Shown: positions 7,972 through 16,780, counted from the first letter of the stretch. The stretch: 64,000 nt of DNA from Bacillus sp. B-jedd (GCF_000821085.1 NZ_CCXR01000001.1:496001-560000), one strand, 5' to 3'. The notes: generated by a model from the letters alone, not told the origin. Translations and numbers: made by a program.

Positions 7972-10251
7972 ATGTCCTGGAAAATCAACACAGATTCGCT
8001 GCAGGAGAACGAGCTTTTAAATGAAGAAAGCCTGTTTTTCACGGGCAATGGATACCTCGGGGTTCGCGGGAACTTTGAGGAAAATCTCCCTATCGATTAC
8101 CCATCCATCCGCGGTACTTATATCAATGCGTTCCATGATATTGTCCCGATTGAGTACGGAGAGAAGCTGTACGGATTTCCTGAAACGCAGCAAAAACTGT
8201 TAAATGTCATCGATGCGCAAACCATTTGTATTCAGCTTGGTGACGAAAGCTTTTCTATGTTTGAAGGGGAGGTTATTTCGTATCAACGCACTCTTCATCT
8301 TGATAAAGGATTTACCGAAAGAAGTGTGCACTGGCGTTCCCCCGCTGGTAAGGAAGTCAAATTAACATTCCTTCGCCTTGCTTCTTTCAGTCATAAAGAG
8401 CTTTTTATGCAAAAGCTTATCATTGAACCTGTCAATTACTATGGGGAAATAACGATTGTTTCAAAGGTCAACGGGGATGTAACCAATTTTGCGGATAAAA
8501 ATGACCCCCGGGTTTCGTCCGGCCATGCAAAACGGCTGAAACTCAATGAGGCCTTCCTGAAAGACGGTCTTGCCTATATTGAAGTGGAAGCGCTGGAATC
8601 AAAACTTAAAGCCAGCTGTGGCACTGTTCATTCCATCAGCCCAATGGCAGGTTATGAGGCCGAGGTAAATGGAGGATGTGCAGAGCTTACTTTCCGCGGG
8701 GCATTAACCGGAACAATCGTATTTGAGAAGAAGAGTGTCTATGCTGATACCCTTCGCCATGACGATGAGTTGCTAAAGAGCATAGAAAAAATCCATTCCC
8801 GTCTTTCAAAAGTTGATTTTGAAGAAGCCTTAATAGAACAGAGTGCCTACCTTGAAACGTTTTGGGTGGACACAGACATTCAAATAGAGGGCGATCAGCA
8901 GCTCCAGGAAGGAATCCGTTTCAATTTATTCCATCTCTTGCAATCGGCGGGCCGGGATAGGTTTTCCAATATAGCGGCGAAAGGGTTATCCGGAGAAGGA
9001 TACGAGGGCCATTATTTCTGGGACACCGAGATTTATATGGTTCCCGTGTTCCTGCTCTCCAACCCTGAAATCGCTAGGCAGCTGCTATTATTCAGGAATT
9101 CCATCCTCGATGGAGCGAGGGAGCACGCGAAAATCATGGGGCACAAAAAAGGAGCCCTCTATCCTTGGCGAACGATCTCGGGGTCGGAATGCTCGTCCTA
9201 CTTTCCGTCCGGTTCAGCGCAATACCATATTAGCGCGGATATCGCCTATAGCTTTGTCCAATATTATCTCGCGACCGGAGACATTGAATTTTTAAAAGAG
9301 TATGGCGCGGAAGTTTTATTTGAGACGGCAAGGATTTGGATTGAAGCAGGCCACTTTAAGGATGGACAGTTCAGGATCGATGCTGTGACCGGACCAGATG
9401 AATATACCTGTGTTGTGAACAATAACTACTATACAAATGTCATGGCAAAACATAATCTGAAGTGGGCTTTCAAAACGTATAAACTATTAAGCGGCACCGA
9501 GCCTGGACTTATTGAGAAGTGGGAAAAAGCTCTTGGGATTGAAAACGAAGAAGTGGAAGAATGGCTAAGGGCTGCCGATCAAATGTATCTTCCATACGAC
9601 CCGGAACGGAACATAAATCCTCAGGACGATTCATTTTTGAATAAACAAAAGTGGGACCTGCAGGCCACACCAGAAGAGAAATTTCCCTTATTGCTGCATT
9701 TCCACCCATTAACATTGTATCGGTATCAAGTATGCAAGCAGGCAGATACAATTTTGGCCCATTTCCTTCTCGAGGATGAGCAGGATTCTGAAACGATGAA
9801 AAACTCGTATGATTACTATGAAACCATTACGACTCATGACTCGTCCCTTTCCTCCTGTGTCTTCAGCATTATGGCCGCCAAACACGGTTACAAGGAGAAA
9901 GCGTACGATTACTTTATCGAAACAGCGCGCCTTGATTTGGATAACACCCACGGGAATACAAAGGACGGACTTCATATGGCTAATATGGGCGGGACTTGGA
10001 TGGCCATCATCTTTGGTTTTGCCGGGCTAAGGATTAAGGAAGAGGGGCTTTCCTTAAACCCTGTCCTTCCAGCCAAATGGAAAGGCTATACCTTCCCAAT
10101 CCGTTATCAGGGCAGGAAGCTGCGCATTTCCGTTACTGAAACTGATATGAAAATCGAACTGGTTTCCGGTGAGGATATCGAAATCAAACTTTATGGAAAA
10201 AATCACTGTTTAGTCCAGGGAAAAACCACGGTAGTAACCGACACCCATTAA
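7972..10251 (+). CDS. Glycoside hydrolase family 65 disaccharide phosphorylase
   Basis: Encodes 759 residues of a cytoplasmic GH65 enzyme. These use phosphate to split alpha-glucosides such as maltose, trehalose, kojibiose or nigerose, giving beta-glucose 1-phosphate by inversion. The general acid is expected in VTGPDEYT (Glu477). Other family features are TGNGYLGVRGNFEE at the N-terminus, YFWDTEIYMVPVFL, YFPSGSAQYHISADIAY and KQAD near residue 590. Length is normal. It is 13 bases downstream of the MalG-like permease and closes the operon, so imported sugar is phosphorolysed directly. A beta-phosphoglucomutase, often adjacent, is missing here. The exact disaccharide cannot be told; the TreR-like palindrome hints at trehalose only weakly. 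Confidence 0.9.
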   Translation: MSWKINTDSLQENELLNEESLFFTGNGYLGVRGNFEENLPIDYPSIRGTYINAFHDIVPIEYGEKLYGFPETQQKLLNVIDAQTICIQLGDESFSMFEGEVISYQRTLHLDKGFTERSVHWRSPAGKEVKLTFLRLASFSHKELFMQKLIIEPVNYYGEITIVSKVNGDVTNFADKNDPRVSSGHAKRLKLNEAFLKDGLAYIEVEALESKLKASCGTVHSISPMAGYEAEVNGGCAELTFRGALTGTIVFEKKSVYADTLRHDDELLKSIEKIHSRLSKVDFEEALIEQSAYLETFWVDTDIQIEGDQQLQEGIRFNLFHLLQSAGRDRFSNIAAKGLSGEGYEGHYFWDTEIYMVPVFLLSNPEIARQLLLFRNSILDGAREHAKIMGHKKGALYPWRTISGSECSSYFPSGSAQYHISADIAYSFVQYYLATGDIEFLKEYGAEVLFETARIWIEAGHFKDGQFRIDAVTGPDEYTCVVNNNYYTNVMAKHNLKWAFKTYKLLSGTEPGLIEKWEKALGIENEEVEEWLRAADQMYLPYDPERNINPQDDSFLNKQKWDLQATPEEKFPLLLHFHPLTLYRYQVCKQADTILAHFLLEDEQDSETMKNSYDYYETITTHDSSLSSCVFSIMAAKHGYKEKAYDYFIETARLDLDNTHGNTKDGLHMANMGGTWMAIIFGFAGLRIKEEGLSLNPVLPAKWKGYTFPIRYQGRKLRISVTETDMKIELVSGEDIEIKLYGKNHCLVQGKTTVVTDTH

Positions 10252-10263
10252 CTGGGCAAAATG

Positions 10264-10322
10264 AAAGACTGCAAAAACACAAACGGTCCTTAACGAAGGA
10301 GTTTGGTTTTTGCAGTCTTTTG
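10264..10322. terminator. Bidirectional terminator between GH65 gene and cwlJ
   Basis: AAAGACTGCAAAAAC and GTTTTTGCAGTCTTT form a long imperfect hairpin with a T-run on the plus strand. It lies between the converging GH65 and cwlJ genes. Confidence 0.75.
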
Positions 10323-10396
10323 ATCTAATTTGCAGAATTAAAAAGCCCGGCTCCTTTCCAAGAGTGAAAAGGGAATAAGATTGCTTAAAGACAAGT

Positions 10397-10837
10397 TTAA
10401 ACGGTATAAACCCCTTCACAGGTGCCGGCTTGAGGTTCATAATAACAGTGGTTTTTGAATTGGCCGGCGAAAGGCTGGTCATACCATGTTGGGGGGCAGG
10501 GGGCATATGGATTGAAATACCATAGGGCATATTTCCCCGGGTGTTTCCTCCAAAAGTCCAAATTCTGCCTCGCTAATCTCTTTTCAACATCCCTTGCTCT
10601 TTGGTAAAACACATTCCCTTTTTGCACGGCTTCAAAGGAGTAATTTCCTCCCTGTACCTGAAAAATGACTTGGGGAATGCTCCTTAACCCTTTAAAGTCT
10701 AAACAATTTGATACTAAACGGTTTACAATGACATTTCCGACATAAAGCATCCCGAGTTTTCCTTCACCCTCAGCCTCCGCTCTCATCATCCTTGCCATCA
10801 AGGAAATGTCCGAATCCCGATACTTTGCTCTTGCCAT
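10397..10837 (-). CDS. cwlJ: Spore cortex-lytic cell wall hydrolase CwlJ
   Basis: Encodes 146 residues closely resembling Bacillus CwlJ, a coat-located cortex hydrolase (SleB/CwlJ domain) that degrades muramic-lactam peptidoglycan during germination and is triggered by Ca-dipicolinate. Recognisable stretches are LMARMMRAEAEGEGK (Glu21 is the likely catalytic residue), GMLYVGNVIVNRLVSNC, FYQRARDVEKRLAR, ALWYFNPY and QPFAGQFKNHC. There is no signal peptide, as is normal for this protein. Its usual partner gerQ is not beside it. It would be transcribed late in sporulation in the mother cell. Confidence in family and role is high. Confidence 0.95.
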   Translation of the reverse strand: MARAKYRDSDISLMARMMRAEAEGEGKLGMLYVGNVIVNRLVSNCLDFKGLRSIPQVIFQVQGGNYSFEAVQKGNVFYQRARDVEKRLARQNLDFWRKHPGKYALWYFNPYAPCPPTWYDQPFAGQFKNHCYYEPQAGTCEGVYTV

Positions 10838-11090
10838 AATCTCACCTCAACATACTGTATGTATGAATGCCTATGTTGGTGTAGGCTTTTCTGATGATAA
10901 GCCAAGTACATCCGAGGGCTCTTTTTGCAAAAAAACTGGCTATTTCCTGCCAGGAAAGGGTTCAAATCCCTATTCTTTCGTGTGCGCAAAGACAGCGCAA
11001 GAATAGAAAAAGTATGTTATAATTTTGTGGGTGCAAATAGATATATCTATATAATAGTGAAAGTATATGAACAGAAAGGGACGTGACAGA

Positions 11091-12722
11091 ATGAGTAACG
11101 GAATTTTCAACTTGCCTACAGCTAAGAATGAGCCTGGCAATACGTATGCTCCAGGCACAAAAGAAAGAGAATCTTTAAAAGCGGAATTAAAGCGCCAATC
11201 AGAAAAGGTCGTAGAAATCCCTGTCATTATTAATGGGGAAGATATTAAGACAGATACGGTGAAGAAAGTAATTATGCCGCATGATCATCAGCATGTATTG
11301 GCTAACTTCCACCAAGCCGGCGAAAAAGAACTGCGCGATGCAATCGAAGCCGCAATGGCCGCGAAGGAAGCATGGGCAAATATGCCATGGGAACACCGCG
11401 CCGCTATTTTCCTGAAAGCAGCTGATTTAATTTCCGGTCCATACCGTGATGTCATGAATGCTGCAACGATGCTTGGCCAATCCAAGACAGCTTTCCAGTC
11501 TGAAATTGATGCCGCTCAGGAATTAATAGACTTCCTGCGTTTTGGCGTTGACTGTGCGAACCAAATCTATCAAATCCAGCCTGACAGCATGAAGAATATT
11601 TGGAACCGTACGGATTACCGCCCATTGGACGGTTTCGTACTGGCGATTTCTCCATTTAACTTCACTGCGATCGGTGGAAACCTGCCGGCAGCTCCAGCAA
11701 TGATGGGGAACGTAGTCGTTTGGAAACCAGCTACAACTTCTGTTCTGGCAAACTACTACTTTATGAGGATTTTGGAAGAAGCAGGATTGCCTAAAGGCGT
11801 TATTAACTTTGTGCCTTCCCGCGGCTCCCAAGTATCTGAAATCGTTCTGACAGACCCTCGTATGTCTGGATTCCACTTCACTGGATCAACAGATACGTTC
11901 AATACAATCTGGAAGACAGTCGGCGAAAACATTTCGAAATATCAATCCTATCCTCGCCTTGTTGGGGAAACTGGCGGTAAGGATTTTGTGTTTGCCCACG
12001 AAACTGCCCAGGCGGATAAAGTTGCAGCCGCCCTTGTTCGCGGCGCATTTGAATACCAGGGACAAAAATGTTCAGCCGCTTCCCGCGCGTACATTCCTGC
12101 AAGCATGTGGGAAGAAGTTAAAGCCGGTCTGATCGAAGAAACAGCGAAGCTTAAAGTCGGTGACGTCCGTGACTTCAGGAATTTCATGGGCGCGGTTATT
12201 GATAAACCAGCTTTTGATTCCATCACTAGCTATATCGACTATGCGGCTGATTCCAAAGAAGCTGAAATTATCGCAGGCGGTACTTATGATGATTCTGTAG
12301 GCTATTTCGTTCAGCCGACCATCATCGTAACGACCAATCCAAACTTCAAGACAATGGTTGAAGAAATTTTCGGGCCAGTCCTGACCATTTATGTATATGA
12401 AAATGACAAGCTCGAAGAAACGCTTGATTCAATTGATTCAGCATCCATGTACGCATTGACTGGCGCTATTTTTGCACAAGATCGCCAGGTTATCATGCAC
12501 TTGGAGCGCCGCCTATCAGGCGCAGCCGGCAACTTCTATATCAATGACAAGCCAACAGGCGCAATGGTGAACCAACAGCCATTCGGCGGTTCCCGCGGCT
12601 CAGGTACAAACGATAAAGCCGGTTCCATCTTTAACATGATTCGCTGGACAAGCCCACGCGTCATCAAAGAAAACTTCGTGCCAACAACTGACATCACTTA
12701 TCCGTTCATGGACGAAGAATAA
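11091..12722 (+). CDS. pruA: L-glutamate gamma-semialdehyde (P5C) dehydrogenase
   Basis: Encodes 543 residues of the aldehyde dehydrogenase superfamily. It oxidises glutamate semialdehyde, the open form of 1-pyrroline-5-carboxylate, to glutamate with NAD in proline and arginine breakdown. It matches the long PruA/ALDH4A1 type rather than the ~515-residue RocA type. Catalytic Cys327 lies in EYQGQKCSAASRAY and the general-base Glu in LVGETGGKD. NAD contacts are in ISPFNFTAIGGNLPAAPA and FTGSTDTF. ATG 11091 follows AAAGGG (11075-11080) by ten bases; ATG 11067 is possible but lacks a good site. No proline dehydrogenase lies beside it. A terminator follows. Confidence 0.93.
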   Translation: MSNGIFNLPTAKNEPGNTYAPGTKERESLKAELKRQSEKVVEIPVIINGEDIKTDTVKKVIMPHDHQHVLANFHQAGEKELRDAIEAAMAAKEAWANMPWEHRAAIFLKAADLISGPYRDVMNAATMLGQSKTAFQSEIDAAQELIDFLRFGVDCANQIYQIQPDSMKNIWNRTDYRPLDGFVLAISPFNFTAIGGNLPAAPAMMGNVVVWKPATTSVLANYYFMRILEEAGLPKGVINFVPSRGSQVSEIVLTDPRMSGFHFTGSTDTFNTIWKTVGENISKYQSYPRLVGETGGKDFVFAHETAQADKVAAALVRGAFEYQGQKCSAASRAYIPASMWEEVKAGLIEETAKLKVGDVRDFRNFMGAVIDKPAFDSITSYIDYAADSKEAEIIAGGTYDDSVGYFVQPTIIVTTNPNFKTMVEEIFGPVLTIYVYENDKLEETLDSIDSASMYALTGAIFAQDRQVIMHLERRLSGAAGNFYINDKPTGAMVNQQPFGGSRGSGTNDKAGSIFNMIRWTSPRVIKENFVPTTDITYPFMDEE

Positions 12723-12742
12723 AATAATATTTGCAAAAAAAG

Positions 12743-12776
12743 CGGTTGAACCTATTGGGTTCAGCCGTTTTTTTTT
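12743..12776 (+). terminator. Terminator of the P5C dehydrogenase gene
   Basis: CGGTTGAACC and GGTTCAGCCG pair at 12743-12767 with one mismatch and are followed by nine T. Confidence 0.9.
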
Positions 12777-12922
12777 ATTGCCGTCCCGAAAAGATCGTTT
12801 TTGCGGGCAGAAGAAATACAGCTTTCTTTTGTTGTAATTTTCTATATAATGGATTTATATGGGAGCGCAACATAGCATCGTCGGTGCTCCATTCGAATTA
12901 AAGACGGGGGGAGAATTATTAA

Positions 12923-13393
12923 GTGTTAAATGAGAATGAAGTAATTTTGGATAAAGGAAAACAGCCTGATCTTAAAAAGAAACTGGAGCGCAGGGAAGGC
13001 GAACCGACTGCAGCATTCGTGGGAGCTTCCTGGGCCGCGCTGCTTGTGGGAGTGACCTCTTATCTCATCGGCTTGTACAATGCCGGGATGGAGCTGAACG
13101 AAAAGGGTTATTACTTCGCGATCCTGGTATTCGGCCTTTACTCTGCGGTCTCTTTGCAAAAGGCAGTCAGGGATAAAGATGAAGGAATTCCGGTTACAAA
13201 CATTTATTATGGCATTAGCTGGTTTGCACTTATTGTTTCTATTTCATTAATGGCCATTGGCTTATACAACGCGGGAAGTATTGTCCTGAGCGAAAAAGGA
13301 TTCTATGCGATGTCATTCGTTCTCAGCGTGTTCGCGGCAATTACAATCCAGAAAAATATCAGGGATACACAGAGAGCGAGAGAAAGGGACTGA
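12923..13393 (+). CDS. YiaA/YiaB two-helix-domain membrane protein
   Basis: Encodes 156 residues containing two copies of the YiaA/YiaB two-helix domain (PF05360 type). Each has a pair of membrane helices linked by a short GLYNAG loop; the repeats are seen as SYLIGLYNAGMELNEKGYYF and LMAIGLYNAGSIVLSEKGFY. A charged N-terminal tail of about 30 residues precedes them. The GTG at 12923 has GGGGGGAG about eight bases upstream. The role of this family is not established. It is an isolated transcription unit. Confidence 0.85.
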   Translation: MLNENEVILDKGKQPDLKKKLERREGEPTAAFVGASWAALLVGVTSYLIGLYNAGMELNEKGYYFAILVFGLYSAVSLQKAVRDKDEGIPVTNIYYGISWFALIVSISLMAIGLYNAGSIVLSEKGFYAMSFVLSVFAAITIQKNIRDTQRARERD

Positions 13394-13568
13394 TTATCCC
13401 TTTTCCAAAAATGAACCACCTGCTGCCAGCTTATCGAGTTGGGAACGGGTGGTTTTTAATTTTGTTCCTGGTCCCATCCAATTTTAATATAAAGTAGAAT
13501 TCTATTAACACCATGGGTAAAATAGAGATAACTTATCATGGAACTGCATGAATACAGGAGGTCTTCAG

Positions 13569-14065
13569 TTGGAAAACAATGATATTTTAATCAGGGTGCG
13601 TTATGCGCTGGATATAAAAGATAATGATATGGTGAAGATTTTTAAGCTGGGCGGCGTTGACGTCACCAAGGAAGACGTGCTAACGATGCTGACTAAGCCA
13701 AAGGATGATTTTGAAGAAGATGACTGGGAAATGAAAATTAATAACACTAGGCTGGAGTCCTTTTTTAATGGGCTTGTCACATTTAAAAGAGGGCCGCGGG
13801 AAAAAAACCCGGCCAGTCGAATTCAACCCCAGCTTCTTTAATCAGCAATGAACCAGTAAATAATATGTTGTTGAAAAAACTGAAAATCGCACTCTCCCTG
13901 ACCAGCGAAGACATGATCGAAATATTGGCGATGGCGGGAGTCACGATCACAAAAGGGGAACTTAGTGCTCTTTTGCGAAAAAAGGGCCATAAAAATTATA
14001 AAGAATGCGGCGATAAATATGCCAGGAACTTCTTGAAGGGATTAGCGGTCAAGAATAGAGGTTAA
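13569..14065 (+). pseudogene. yehS: YehS-like two-domain DUF1456 gene with a -1 frameshift at A7
   Basis: YehS proteins (about 155 residues) have two DUF1456 repeats. Here the first repeat (from TTG 13569, with AGGAGG 13556-13561 upstream) reads to a stop at 13841, while the second repeat is in the -1 frame and ends at 14065. Read in that frame, the sequence between 13808 and 13865 gives a plausible linker ending EPVNN and joins directly to LLKKLKIALSLTSEDM. The change falls at seven A (13801-13807). The heptamer A-AAA-AAC at 13802-13808 would allow programmed -1 slippage to give a 165-residue protein, but a lost A by mutation or sequencing error is simpler. The second half could alternatively start at ATG 13865. 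Confidence 0.75.
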
Positions 14066-14074
14066 AGGTCATTG

Positions 14075-14113
14075 AAGGCAGTTCAACCTGATAAAAGGGA
14101 GCTGCCTTTTTTA
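14075..14113 (+). terminator. Terminator after yehS
   Basis: AAGGCAG (14075-14081) pairs with CTGCCTT (14102-14108), with extra pairing inside the loop, and is followed by a T-rich run. Confidence 0.75.
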
Positions 14114-14192
14114 TTTTTGCCGGATGGAAACTTTTTGCACTTTTGTTCGTATTTAAGAACAAGTAAACACAACCCAATAGGAGGTTTAAACG

Positions 14193-14219
14193 TTGCTTAG
14201 CTCGAATACCTTAACTTAA
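14193..14219 (+). other. Possible 8-codon leader peptide before the oxidoreductase gene
   Basis: A TTG-started frame encoding MLSSNTLT then TAA is preceded by a perfect AGGAGG (14179-14184) at eight bases. Right behind it, TTAACTT (14211-14217) and AAGTTAA (14222-14228) can form a small hairpin or operator. No longer gene starts at this ribosome site. Function is unproven. Confidence 0.35.
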
Positions 14220-14244
14220 CGAAGTTAAAATGAGGAGTGGTTCG

Positions 14245-15213
14245 ATGAAAGCAATCGTTTGTAAAAAGTATGGCACGCCTGAAGTTTTTGAATTGCATGA
14301 GGTTGAAAAGCCTGTTCCCAAAGACGAACAAGTTTTAGTAAAGGTTCACGCTGCATCTGTTAATTTTGGCAATTTGGTCCTGATGAAGGGTGAGCCATAC
14401 TTAGCTCGTCTTGTGTTTGGATTGACGAAGCCGAAGTACCCAATACCCGGTGGCGACATAGCTGGAACGGTTGAAGCAGTTGGAAAGGATGTCCGGCAAT
14501 TTAAGGTTGGCGATGAGGTATTTGGAGATCTTTCAGGGTGCGGATGGGGAGGCTACGCCGAATATGCGGCTGTCCCGGAAAGCGCGCTCGCCCGAAAGCC
14601 AGCCAATATTACTTTCGAAGAAGCGGCCGGAACCCCAATGGCCGCGGTCACTGCCCTCCAAGGCCTTCGGGATAAGGGGAAAGTTCAGGCAGGGCAAAAA
14701 ATCCTGATCAATGGAGCCTCTGGCGGAGTCGGAACATTCGCCGTGCAAATTGCTAAATCCTTCGGCGCGGAGGTAACGGCTGTGTGTAGCAGCAGGAATG
14801 TCGATATCGCCAGAACGATTGGGGCAGACCATGTTATTGACTACACGAAGGAAAATTTCACCGAAGGCTCACAGCAATATGATCTGATCCTTGGAGTAAA
14901 TGGCCACCATCCGATATCAGCTTATAAACGAGCTTTGAAAACCGGGGGAAGGTTTGTCCACGTTGGAGGATCTGAATCGCAAATGTTCCAGACGATGCTT
15001 CTTGGCCCTTGGTTTTCACTGACAGGAAGCAGGAAAATGAGCAATTTTTTGCAAAGGGCCAATCAACAAGATTTAAACCTCATAAAAGACCTCGTTGAAG
15101 CCGGCAAAATAAAACCCATCATCGACAAGCAATACAAATTAAGCGAAGTTCGCGAAGCATTTCGCTATTTTGCAGAAGGGCATGCCCAAGGGAAAGTAGT
15201 GATTACGGTTTAA
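14245..15213 (+). CDS. Zinc-free medium-chain dehydrogenase/quinone oxidoreductase
   Basis: Encodes 322 residues of the MDR superfamily, quinone-oxidoreductase-like branch. The N-terminal GroES-like domain holds the family pattern VKVHAASVNFGNLVLMKGEP and PGGDIAGTVEAVG; the NAD(P) Rossmann motif is ILINGASGGVGTFAVQIAKS. The catalytic-zinc ligands of alcohol dehydrogenases are absent, so NADPH-dependent reduction of a quinone or enone is more likely than alcohol oxidation. ATG 14245 has GAGGAG seven bases upstream; the in-frame ATG 14230 lacks a site. A possible leader peptide and inverted repeat lie just upstream and may regulate it. Confidence 0.88.
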   Translation: MKAIVCKKYGTPEVFELHEVEKPVPKDEQVLVKVHAASVNFGNLVLMKGEPYLARLVFGLTKPKYPIPGGDIAGTVEAVGKDVRQFKVGDEVFGDLSGCGWGGYAEYAAVPESALARKPANITFEEAAGTPMAAVTALQGLRDKGKVQAGQKILINGASGGVGTFAVQIAKSFGAEVTAVCSSRNVDIARTIGADHVIDYTKENFTEGSQQYDLILGVNGHHPISAYKRALKTGGRFVHVGGSESQMFQTMLLGPWFSLTGSRKMSNFLQRANQQDLNLIKDLVEAGKIKPIIDKQYKLSEVREAFRYFAEGHAQGKVVITV

Positions 15214-15368
15214 AATTTAAGCCCCTTTTTTATAGGAAAACAAAAACAACTCCCTTTTTATTTTTCTAAATATTGTGTTTACTTAATCAACTAATAGTTA
15301 TAATAATAGATAGCAAACCTTGAAGTACGTTTAAAGCAAAAAAAATCTTATAATAGAAGGTGCAAATG

Positions 15369-15764
15369 ATGGGTAGATTAATTCATTTCGAAATTCATGT
15401 GGATGACATGGAGCGGGCTAAGAAATTTTATGGTGAGGTTTTCGGCTGGTCGTTTCAGGATTGGAGCGAGTATGCGGGAATGCCTTACTATGGCGCGGTG
15501 ACTGGTAATGAAGAGGAACATGGCATCAATGGGGCTTTAATGAAGCGGCAAGGGGCCAGGCCGGAACCAAACCAGGCAATGAATGGCTTTGCCTGCACAA
15601 TGGGCGTGGGAGATTACGATTCAACTGAATCTAAAATTCTCGAGAATGGCGGCCAGGTTGCCATGGCGAAACATGCCTTGCCCGGAATGGCGTGGCAGGG
15701 ATATTACCTTGATACCGAAGGAAATATTTTCGGAATCCATCAGCCTGATGTGAATGCAAAATAG
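15369..15764 (+). CDS. VOC-family (glyoxalase/bleomycin-resistance-like) protein
   Basis: Encodes 131 residues with the beta-alpha-beta-beta-beta pattern of the vicinal oxygen chelate fold. IHFEIHVDDMERAKKFYGEV opens the first module, and YYLDTEGNIFGIHQPD closes the second. The conserved His and Glu of these openings and ends are typical metal ligands. Substrate is unknown. AGAAGG (15355-15360) is eight bases from ATG 15369; ATG 15366 and GTG 15360 are alternatives. It lies 11 bases upstream of the YjbR gene, so the two probably form an operon. Confidence 0.85.
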   Translation: MGRLIHFEIHVDDMERAKKFYGEVFGWSFQDWSEYAGMPYYGAVTGNEEEHGINGALMKRQGARPEPNQAMNGFACTMGVGDYDSTESKILENGGQVAMAKHALPGMAWQGYYLDTEGNIFGIHQPDVNAK

Positions 15765-15775
15765 GATCATTCAAA

Positions 15776-16159
15776 ATGGAAAATATGTTTGAAAACGATT
15801 CAGATGTGATTTTAGAAAAATTGCGTGCGATTTGCCTTGCGCTCCCAGAAGCAGTTGAGCTAATAGACGGATTTGGCCACAATACTTTTAAAGTAAACGG
15901 TAAATCATTTGTTATTTCAGGCGAGAGCGATAAAGGATTTAGACTATCGTTCAAGTCGGACAGAAAAACTCAGGAATTTTTGCTTCATAACGATTATTTT
16001 TTCAGAACTCCTTACATAGGCCAGCATGGCTGGGTATCCATTCAGAATCCTGCTGGGGAGCAGTGGGACGAACTGACAGGGCTTATCCAAGAGGCCTACT
16101 TGCGCGCGGCACCAAAACGTTTGGTCAAGCAATGGATGGAGTCCCGGGAAAAGGAATGA
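15776..16159 (+). CDS. MmcQ/YjbR-family protein
   Basis: Encodes 127 residues of the MmcQ/YjbR family, a small CyaY-like or double-wing fold often annotated as DNA-binding. Recognisable are ICLALPEAVELIDGFGHNTF, the VNGKSFVI strand, PYIGQHGWVSI and the C-terminal LIQEAYLRAAPKRLVK helix. The start ATG follows the VOC gene stop closely and has only a weak ribosome site, which suggests translational coupling. Physiological role is unknown. A shared terminator follows. Confidence 0.88.
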   Translation: MENMFENDSDVILEKLRAICLALPEAVELIDGFGHNTFKVNGKSFVISGESDKGFRLSFKSDRKTQEFLLHNDYFFRTPYIGQHGWVSIQNPAGEQWDELTGLIQEAYLRAAPKRLVKQWMESREKE

Positions 16160-16191
16160 ACCAACAGGCTTAGTAACTTTATTTAAATGAT

Positions 16192-16241
16192 AAAAAACCA
16201 CCCTTTCTTCAATTAGGCATTGAGGAAAACGGTGGTTTTTT
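16192..16241. terminator. Bidirectional terminator between yjbR and mop
   Basis: AAAAAACCACC (16192-16202) and GGTGGTTTTTT (16231-16241) pair at the base of a hairpin with A and T runs on both sides. It can end both the plus-strand yjbR and the minus-strand mop transcripts. Confidence 0.8.
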
Positions 16242-16265
16242 ATTTTTGCCTGAGTAAGCTTGGGA

Positions 16266-16469
16266 TTACTTCGCAATCATGACGGAGCTTGATTTAATGA
16301 CCGCTGTTGCCTCGTCCCCAACCTGAAGTTCCATGGATTCAGCGGAAGTTGTCGTGATGCTTGCAATAATCTCAATGCCGTTCGCGTCAATTGTAAGTTC
16401 CGTAGAAACCGGCCCTTCTTTCATGTCCCTAACCGTACCTTTAATTTGGTTCCGCGCAGATAGCTTCAA
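16266..16469 (-). CDS. Molybdopterin-binding (Mop/TOBE) protein
   Basis: Encodes 67 residues forming one TOBE/Mop domain, the size of molbindin-type proteins that bind molybdate or tungstate as oligomers. It begins MKLSARNQIKGTV and ends with GDEATAVIKSSSVMIAK, both typical. TTG 16469 is chosen because GCGAGG lies eight bases upstream and it gives the canonical MKLSARN start; the GTG at 16478 sits inside that ribosome site. No molybdate transporter genes are adjacent. Confidence 0.9.
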   Translation of the reverse strand: MKLSARNQIKGTVRDMKEGPVSTELTIDANGIEIIASITTTSAESMELQVGDEATAVIKSSSVMIAK

Positions 16470-16551
16470 AATGATCACCTCGCTTTGTCATTAGTGAACT
16501 TTCAGCATATCACTTACCCCTTCCAAATAATTTCCAAACTAAAATAGTAGA

Positions 16552-16780
16552 AGACTTAGAGCCCGAACCGTGGTGGCTGGATGGTCCTTCGGTCACTAAG
16601 GGCCGATTTAGAGCCCGAACCGCGGTGGCTGAATGGTCCTTCGGTCACTAAAGGCCGATTTAGAGCCCGAACAGCGATGGCTGAATGGTCCTTCGGTCAC
16701 TAAAGGCCGAGTTAGTGCCCGAACAGCCACCGCAGCTTAGTCCTTCGGTCACTAAAGGCTGACTTAGAGCGTGAACAGGG
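16552..16780. repeat. 52-bp tandem repeat array, about 4.3 copies
   Basis: Units begin at TTAGAG/TTAGTG at 16556, 16608, 16660, 16712 and 16764, an exact 52-base period. Each contains GCCCGAAC (changed to GCGTGAAC in the last, partial unit), and each full unit ends with TCCTTCGGTCACTAA. In unit four the central segment CAGCCACCGCA (16724-16734) is the inverse complement of CGCGGTGGCTG (16621-16631) of unit two. Fifty-two is not a multiple of three, so repeated protein coding is not expected. Confidence 0.9.

Noticed and set aside
10869..10890. Terminator-like GCCTA...TAGGC hairpin upstream of cwlJ
   Set aside because: Only a five-base stem with four T and no plus-strand gene to end; judged chance.
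10940..10985. tRNA gene suggested by GGGTTCAAATCCC
   Set aside because: The T-arm-like motif is present, but no matching acceptor, D or anticodon arms can be formed upstream.
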